Shown piece after piece: positions 60,401 to 64,000 of a stretch of DNA of 64,000 nt (the stretch's first letter is position 1; every line of letters begins with the position of its first letter). The stretch is taken from assembly GCF_006517275.1 (NCBI RefSeq), contig NZ_CP041191.1, positions 2,971,001-3,035,000 on the forward strand, in the 5' to 3' direction. The translations under genes were made by a program, and so were the position numbers. The DNA comes from Labrenzia sp. PHM005. GTDB taxonomy: Bacteria > Pseudomonadota > Alphaproteobacteria > Rhizobiales > Stappiaceae. The notes beneath the pieces are model-generated. The model was not told the origin of the DNA, searched no databases, and was given only the letters and a program-made list of their open reading frames with translations.

Positions 60401-61748
60401 GGCAGTCGTTGGCAACTATCCAACATCGATTCAAACCGAATTCAAACTTGCAGCCGCTCAGTCGATGGTCGAGGCCAATGATTTTGGCATTGCCAACGGC
60501 ATTTTGGCCGAGATTGAACCGGCCGAAGTCACCCGTCCACAGGCTGCGCGCTACGATATTTTGCGGGGCCGGGTTGCCGATGCGTCTGGCCGGTCGCAGG
60601 AGGCGCTGACAGTTTTTGACCTTGTAACCCGCTCAGATGACCGTCCTCGGGCGGCTGAAGCAGAATATCGGGCGCTGAGGATCCGTTACCGCGACGGCGA
60701 GATGACGATTGACGAGGCTATAGATCAGTTGGCTGGCCTGTCGACATCTTGGCGCGGTGATGAAATTGAGCTCAAAACCTTGCGCTTCTTGGCGCAGCTT
60801 TATGCCGAACGCGGCCAGTATCGTGAAGCGTTTGAGGCGATGAAATCTGCGGTTCAAGCAGAACCTGACTCTGATACAACCCGCTTGCTCCAAGAAGAAA
60901 TGAACGCCCTGTTCAATTCTCTGTTCCTGGATGGCAAGGCCGATGAAATGCCGCCGATTAAGGCGCTGGCTCTTTATTATGATTTCCGGGAGCTGACACC
61001 GATTGGCCGTCGCGGTGACGAGATGGTCCGGCTTTTGGCCAAACGCCTTGTTGAAGTGGATCTTCTGGATCAGGCAACGGAACTTCTGCGGCATCAGGTC
61101 GACAATCGGCTGAAGGGGGCAGCACGGGCTCAAATAGCGGCAGATCTTGGCGCGATCTATCTGATGGACCGTCGACCAGAAGAAGCCCTCCGGGTTCTGA
61201 ACCGCACCCGTCAGGCGAGTCTTCCTTCGACGTTGAAGCGTCAGCGCAATATCGTTGAAGCGCGGGCGTTAACTGAAAGCGGGCGCCCGGACCTTGCTCT
61301 TGAGCTTGTCCGGAACATGCGGGGCACCGATGTAGACCGGTTGCGGGCCGATACGTTCTGGGCTGCCGAAAGTTGGCGGGATGCTGGTGAGCAATTGGAA
61401 GCCATGCATGGATCCCGCTGGTCGGACCAGATTCCGCTAGATGACCAGGAACGGCGGGACATTTTGCGGGCGGGTATCGCCTATTCGCTGGCCGGCGATC
61501 AGCTTAGCCTTGAACGCCTGCAAACCAAATACATGACAAAAATGGCGGACAGCCAGGAGGCTCTGGCCTTCGAAGTGGTCACGCGGCCCATCCGGGCGCA
61601 AGGCGTGGAGTTCCTAGAGGTCGCCAATCAGCTTGCGGATATCGATTCTCTGGAAACCTTCCTGGAAGAATACCGGCGCCAATACATGTCACCAGACCGC
61701 AGTTCCAACCGCGCGGAAGCACCCGCTGAAACCGATTCAGCCGGATAA
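57417..61748 (+). CDS. Large secreted TPR protein in the motility operon (1,443 aa)
   Basis: Exported protein of unknown precise function. Signal peptide about 28-49 (MGLLLVALLFAALPMASAYAQ). Beta-rich AMIN-like segments lie at about 50-290 (FGRIVLTFKDRTLLPTYDAVITGG; FTRLVFDWSIKFDTAFVRENDIIKVTF) and again near 650-780 (RIGNTVRVVFPFSEPVSSAVF). A disordered Pro/Gly/Gln linker (about 300-640) separates them, and helical TPR repeats occupy about 870-1420 (MALAKFYLAHQFPQEAMGLMNLALEEDP). The start may be TTG 57417 (GAGG ten bases before) or ATG 57498 at the signal peptide. It follows motE by 94 bases, so a motor or envelope role is likely; it could functionally replace MotC. Confidence 0.82.
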   Translation: MPRQILTSWATGTFADFRECRAFVCLRMGLLLVALLFAALPMASAYAQSLEPVDLDVSQEQGFGRIVLTFKDRTLLPTYDAVITGGVLRISFQEPIDVNVDDVPLDLAQYVTIARRDPDGAAIRFALKSQYQINTLEAGEKLFIDILPMTWSGLPPGLPDDVVRELAKRAEAAMRKVRALEQARLKAQEGPQVTLHVGEHPTFTRLVFDWSIKFDTAFVRENDIIKVTFNHPAQLDISHLRAHLPPGVIDATSFLDKGKLKFLMRVDPAVDIRAFREEQTYVIDVTPENMEPNDPANALINKELSVADNENRKNMITAPGLRDTREVSNPRGLPPSGSASYGGGGRLKESRADESAGFTAVPLGGAAEGGAPQPMRNSSEPAPARDRSADLLPSSGDIEGTSSELVLAENVPKQKPGNGPELGFAQNQDQLQQPTRTGQAPVQVVSAQPDIEVGDRIAETVPVTVLAEAQDPAEAALDDGEETTASIPGSAGQGGSGQNGASGVNSAPKLIQLAQASQRAMPLSEITPSDDEIARPAPMLDLSKQKLGDPVPEGPQGENAIPTLKQTGTGSDTRQPKAPVGPAPVQIRQNKSFGSSEVPAGIQLPRKPERAPEVWRATGGRDPAETKVSPESPPENFGEAARNFVSAEARRIGNTVRVVFPFSEPVSSAVFRRNDSIWLVFDTDATIDTRGMVSALAETAETIDVEQHGDYQILRLDMNDPVLATVGADGNAWSLVIGDLILEPSIPLKMERTIRGDGGSILRVLYQDPQNIRSITDPFVGDTISLVTGFGPPRGLLKPQKFVDLEALSSAQGIALATRSDGVKIKILGDDVIIEKDGGLALSNRHLRGGTGTLGRIVDPDDTGSVEFVSLSTEGPGAYRSRLQELQSQLTKSPEGKRRKPLMALAKFYLAHQFPQEAMGLMNLALEEDPALAENSSFNLVKGAALTMAGRPDEAYGHLHRPDLKNSPDAAVWQTIVDVQLGNWTQARIAMPRGRAVVGNYPTSIQTEFKLAAAQSMVEANDFGIANGILAEIEPAEVTRPQAARYDILRGRVADASGRSQEALTVFDLVTRSDDRPRAAEAEYRALRIRYRDGEMTIDEAIDQLAGLSTSWRGDEIELKTLRFLAQLYAERGQYREAFEAMKSAVQAEPDSDTTRLLQEEMNALFNSLFLDGKADEMPPIKALALYYDFRELTPIGRRGDEMVRLLAKRLVEVDLLDQATELLRHQVDNRLKGAARAQIAADLGAIYLMDRRPEEALRVLNRTRQASLPSTLKRQRNIVEARALTESGRPDLALELVRNMRGTDVDRLRADTFWAAESWRDAGEQLEAMHGSRWSDQIPLDDQERRDILRAGIAYSLAGDQLSLERLQTKYMTKMADSQEALAFEVVTRPIRAQGVEFLEVANQLADIDSLETFLEEYRRQYMSPDRSSNRAEAPAETDSAG

Positions 61749-61780
61749 AAACTCCAAAAACTTGCTATTTGAGGTTCGGC

Positions 61781-62833
61781 TTAATGTGCCGTGGCCGTGG
61801 CGCGAGGTTTCTTCAGCTCTGCCTTATACCGCATCACAAGATCTGGAATGCCGCGGGTGCTGCGGTCCAGCCATTCACTGCGTGCTTTTAGGAAGTCGCG
61901 GTAAGTTTTCTCATGGATACCAGTTTGCAGCATTAGCCGCATGATGGCGCCATCGGCGTCAGACTTCAGCGTATCGGAGACGACATCGTCGGCCAGATTG
62001 ATCTTACGGCTGATCAGCCAGATTGCAGCGTCCAGACGCTGCTCCTCAAATAGGGTTCTCAAAATCGCGTCGAAAGACAGTTCACCATTTGCAATGTGCA
62101 CACTTGCTTCATGGCGGGAATAAAGGATACCGTCGATCTCTATGTTGTCTTGACCGCGCTTGATGTCTCCGATCTGAGCTGCCAGTTTTTCCAGAGTATC
62201 TTCCTCAATAGCTCGTTTCAGCGGCGCAGGAAAAATCGGGCAATTGGTCTCAAGGATCTGTATCTGGGTTTCTAGAAATCCGCTGTCGCGAAGGGCCCGT
62301 TTGGCCAATCCGCAAAGAACTTCAACTTCCGTATTTGCGAAGATGAGTAAAGCGAGTACGCCACGCACCGAAAAAGGGGCTTCCAAGTTCTCCAAAAGCG
62401 CATGAACGACCGGCCGGGCGCTTCTGGCAATCAACTTGTCAGTCAGTTCTTCGCTCAGATCATTCCGGTGCGCCATGACCAACCGCTTGTCATTTCCACC
62501 ACTCGTGGCGATGGCCATCATGGCTTCCTGGCTGATGACCGGGGAGGATTCAATCACCGGTTCGGACAGCTCAAAATCTTCCTCCGCAAGGCGATCAGCC
62601 AAATCGGCAATGATCCGGTCGGTCTTGGCCAAGCGGACAACCAATTCATAACGGGCGCTACGGTCAAGTTGATCAAAAACAGAGAGAACGATCCGGGAAA
62701 ACAGCTCGCGCTCGTTTTCAGACGGTTCGTGATCTTCCGAACGGGCATACTCGCCAACGAGCGTCCGGATCAGTTTTGAGCGCGCTTCAGGTTCCTTGAT
62801 ACGCGCCAGTTGTTCAAGCTGTTCTATGAGCAC
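61781..62833 (-). CDS. DUF2336 domain protein
   Basis: Alphaproteobacterial protein of unknown function (350 residues). The DUF2336 pattern is clear: LIRTLVGEYARSEDHEPSENERELFSRIVLSVFDQLDRSARYELVVRLAK, then HRNDLSEELTDKLIARSARPVVHALLENLEAPFS, resembling HEAT-like helical repeats. Such proteins are often found among flagellar or polar genes. It converges with the TPR gene (32-base gap) and follows fliP on the same strand after 244 bases. The start is GTG at 62833; no ATG alternative is near. Confidence 0.82.
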   Translation of the reverse strand: MLIEQLEQLARIKEPEARSKLIRTLVGEYARSEDHEPSENERELFSRIVLSVFDQLDRSARYELVVRLAKTDRIIADLADRLAEEDFELSEPVIESSPVISQEAMMAIATSGGNDKRLVMAHRNDLSEELTDKLIARSARPVVHALLENLEAPFSVRGVLALLIFANTEVEVLCGLAKRALRDSGFLETQIQILETNCPIFPAPLKRAIEEDTLEKLAAQIGDIKRGQDNIEIDGILYSRHEASVHIANGELSFDAILRTLFEEQRLDAAIWLISRKINLADDVVSDTLKSDADGAIMRLMLQTGIHEKTYRDFLKARSEWLDRSTRGIPDLVMRYKAELKKPRATATAH

Positions 62834-63077
62834 CTAAAATCCAAACTTCTTTTGGAGTGGGCGTCCTGCAATACTCCGTATTATTTCAAATACTATATTA
62901 ATTTTTCTCTACTTTTCACCATCGGCATCCATGTTTTGGGGCACGCCAATAAAAGTCCATGGCGAAGACGTAATCACGAATGCCATTTACGCTGTCCATT
63001 CAGGTCGATTGAACTGTCGGCTCGTTTTTTCAGAGTGCGCGTTAGGCAATGTATTGGCGGGATGAACTAAGTGTAAT

Positions 63078-63845
63078 TCAGCCTCCGCCGAAACTCTTGA
63101 CCAGTGAGCCGGCGACCAAGTTCCAACCATCAACGAGCACGAAGAAGATCAGTTTGAAGGGTAGTGAGATGACAACAGGAGGTAGCATCATCATACCCAT
63201 GGACATTAGAACTGAAGCGATTACGAGGTCGATAATCAAAAACGGGAGATAGAGCAGGAAGCCGATTTCAAATGCCCGCCGGAGTTCCGAAATCATAAAA
63301 GCTGGGATGAGGACCGGCATTGCAAGGTCTTCTTCTGCTTCTGGTGCCTCGCGGCCGGAGAGTTCTTGAAACAGCATCAGGTCTTTTTCCCGGACCTGTG
63401 ACAGCATAAAGGTGCGGAACGGATCGGAGGCCCGTTCATAGGCTTGATTGATTTCAATGTCGCCGTCCACCAGCGGCTGAACTCCTTCTTCATAGGCAGT
63501 TTGAAGGGTTGGCATCATAATGAAGGCCGACAAGAACAGCGCTAGACTGATCATGACCATATTCGGTGGCGCAGTCTGCAGCCCGATGGCAGAGCGCAGA
63601 AGGGACAGAACAACGACAATACGGGTGAAACTGGTGACCATCACTAGAATGGATGGCGCCAACGACAGAACTGTCAGAAGAATGACAAGCTGAACGGCAC
63701 GTTCGGTTAGGCTGGCGTCATCCCCAAAGCCGACTGAGATTTCTTGAGCATTGGCAGGGAATACGAATAAGATCGCCAAAGATGCAAATGCACTGACTGC
63801 CCTGAAAATATTACGCAAACTGATATGACAAACGCGACACGTCAT
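63078..63845 (-). CDS. fliP: Flagellar export apparatus protein FliP
   Basis: Core subunit of the type III export gate (255 residues). Signal peptide (ASLAILFVFPANAQE), then VILLTVLSLAPSILVMVTSFTRIVVVLSLLRSAIGLQTAPPNMVMISLALFLSAFIM and the end VIASVLMSMGMMMLPPVVISLPFKLIFFVLVDGWNLVAGSLVKSFGG, all highly conserved. Its ATG overlaps the stop of the upstream gene (ATGA). Confidence 0.97.
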   Translation of the reverse strand: MTCRVCHISLRNIFRAVSAFASLAILFVFPANAQEISVGFGDDASLTERAVQLVILLTVLSLAPSILVMVTSFTRIVVVLSLLRSAIGLQTAPPNMVMISLALFLSAFIMMPTLQTAYEEGVQPLVDGDIEINQAYERASDPFRTFMLSQVREKDLMLFQELSGREAPEAEEDLAMPVLIPAFMISELRRAFEIGFLLYLPFLIIDLVIASVLMSMGMMMLPPVVISLPFKLIFFVLVDGWNLVAGSLVKSFGGG

Positions 63846-64000
63846 TGCTTTGGCTGTCCGCCCAACTCATCCAGAATTTTCGCCATCTCTGCTTCGATTG
63901 GATTTCGGTCGCCAATGCCCTTTTCCGAGTCGGGATCAGAGTTGGCTGCGCCACCAACCGGCTTTTGGTCATCTCCGGATTGAGCCGCGTTTTCTGACGG
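63842..64000 (-). CDS. 3' end of a fliO-like gene (cut by window edge)
   Basis: 53 codons before a TGA that overlaps the fliP start. The visible tail is hydrophilic and disordered (NAAQSGDDQKPVGGAANSD) and ends IEAEMAKILDELGGQPKQ. Position directly before fliP and such a tail fit the C-terminus of FliO, but no diagnostic domain is inside the window, so fliL- or fliN-like alternatives remain. Confidence 0.5.
   Translation of the reverse strand, partial: PSENAAQSGDDQKPVGGAANSDPDSEKGIGDRNPIEAEMAKILDELGGQPKQ

Noticed and set aside
59700..60434. 244-codon minus-strand frame
   Set aside because: Antisense to the TPR protein gene, no recognisable feature.

Overview
The window is about 55-60% GC and codes for typical alphaproteobacterial genes. 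A GPR-like polar growth protein, FlbT/FlaF/FliX flagellar regulators, a cysteine-poor DksA, MotE, and DUF6468 and DUF2336 proteins all point to the order Hyphomicrobiales. A marine genus of the Stappiaceae (Roseibium/Labrenzia/Stappia type) is my best guess, inferred from gene content only.

Layout. 155-4767 (+): a four-gene Mla/MCE-type lipid ABC transporter (STAS-permease, ATPase, MCE protein, lipoprotein). 4784-8298: a TRAP transporter operon (-) with a divergent MarR regulator and a candidate operator between them. 8380-14139 (-): one 1,919-residue membrane-anchored protein whose rod is built of about 105 consecutive 11-residue repeats; it resembles the growth pole ring protein GPR. 14414-20833: housekeeping and signalling genes (small hypothetical, Hpt protein, 2Fe-2S ferredoxin, MFS transporter, AraC regulator, universal stress protein, GAF-GGDEF diguanylate cyclase). 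20901-29177 (-): SABATH-like methyltransferase, CoxE-type VWA protein, PPK2, DUF697 and YcjX proteins, SixA-like phosphatase, a secreted hypothetical and a MoxR ATPase.

29493-47847 and 50725-64000 are flagellar. The hook operon flgE-flgK-flgL follows a perfect sigma-54 promoter. flbT and flaF overlap by 122 bases. Five flagellin genes lie in tandem; four share a conserved upstream region and leader, and one looks like a mosaic of its neighbours. Next come flaG-like, flgN-like, flgJ/cheL and flgI, then divergent fliX, then dksA. The second block holds flgF-flgG-flgA-flgH (-), then fliL-fliM-DUF6468-motE-TPR protein (+), a DUF2336 protein, and fliP with the end of a fliO-like gene. Sigma-54 type -24/-12 elements lie in front of flgE, flgI and flgF, and FliX is known in Caulobacter to act with FlbD on such promoters, so the window holds structural genes and their probable checkpoint control together. 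fliL and at least one flagellin instead have TTAA-N7-TTAA (CtrA-type) boxes.

Between the two flagellar blocks (48701-50600) is a small accessory islet: MarR regulator, divergent ABA4-like membrane protein and P-loop kinase, followed by a decayed IS5-family transposase fragment. No tRNA, rRNA or CRISPR array was seen. The most unusual items are the hendecad rod protein, the mosaic flagellin array with its shared leaders, the flbT/flaF overlap and the plant-like SABATH methyltransferase.
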